From the NCBI GenBank assembly GCA_937891595.1, contig CALATF010000010.1, forward strand, positions 1 through 13,106: a DNA stretch of 13,106 bases, written 5' to 3'. The position numbers and the translations under genes were made by a program. Under the pieces are notes generated by a model, which was not told the DNA's origin, made no database searches, and saw nothing but the letters and a program-made list of their open reading frames with translations. Of the stretch, positions 13,039-13,106 are shown piece by piece; positions within the stretch are counted from its first letter, which is position 1, and each line of letters starts with the position of its first letter. The DNA is from an uncultured Clostridia bacterium. GTDB taxonomy: Bacteria > Bacillota > Clostridia > Christensenellales > UBA1242.

Positions 13039-13106
13039 TTATTCGGTGAAGATTCTGTACTTTCAAAAATGAAAGATGCAGCAGGTCATGATCTTTTTAC
13101 TTAGTT

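Noticed and set aside
13036..13095. TAG read as a sense codon extending the MreB-like protein.
   Set aside because: TAG is used as a normal stop by the J-protein and LysM genes, the added residues do not resemble MreB, and a second TAG follows.
1..13106. CRISPR array, tRNA, rRNA, riboswitch, insertion sequence or phage genes.
   Set aside because: No regular direct repeats, cloverleaf, conserved riboswitch core, transposase or phage-type protein was seen on either strand.

Overview
The window is very AT-rich DNA with Gram-positive style signals: AGGAGG-type ribosome binding sites, TTGACA/TATAAT-type promoters with 17-base spacers, and short hairpin-plus-T terminators. A clostridial 2[4Fe-4S] ferredoxin and a SpoVB-type flippase point to an anaerobic, low-GC Firmicute, probably a clostridial lineage. 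The exact taxon cannot be read from the sequence. TAA, TAG and TGA are all used as stops, so the standard bacterial code fits.

Layout. Positions 1-648 are the 3' end of uvrA (nucleotide excision repair). A small J-domain protein with a C-terminal membrane anchor follows (733-1197); it appears to be made from a leaderless mRNA and ends at a strong terminator. On the minus strand, a spoVB-like flippase, a DUF421 (YetF/YrbG-type) membrane protein and a DUF4363 protein form one operon (4053 down to 1369). It is divergent from a small LysM protein (4164-4472). A two-domain GNAT-like protein (4529-5653) and a single-domain GNAT acetyltransferase (5863-6348) follow, each ending at a hairpin terminator.

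Most of the middle of the window is one minus-strand gene (9697 down to 6452). It encodes a 1081-residue surface protein with a signal peptide, four diverged tandem beta-sandwich-like repeats, one transmembrane helix and a highly charged cytoplasmic coiled coil. Divergent from it is a pair of half-length TauE/SafE (TSUP) transporter genes (9870-10639). A 55-residue ferredoxin gene follows (10708-10875), with its own promoter, a palindrome at its transcription start and a strong terminator.

The right end holds two proteins of the actin/hsp70-like ATPase fold. One is a Ppx/GppA-like protein with a C-terminal HD domain and substitutions at key active-site positions (11019-12530). The other is an MreB-like reading frame that stops after 133 residues (12637-13038), about a third of the normal length.

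No tRNA, rRNA, CRISPR array, insertion sequence or prophage gene was seen. No gene-free stretch exceeds about 210 bases. Most genes are housekeeping or cell-envelope functions. The least explained items are the repeat-containing surface protein, the degenerate Ppx-HD protein, the leaderless starts and the truncated MreB-like frame.
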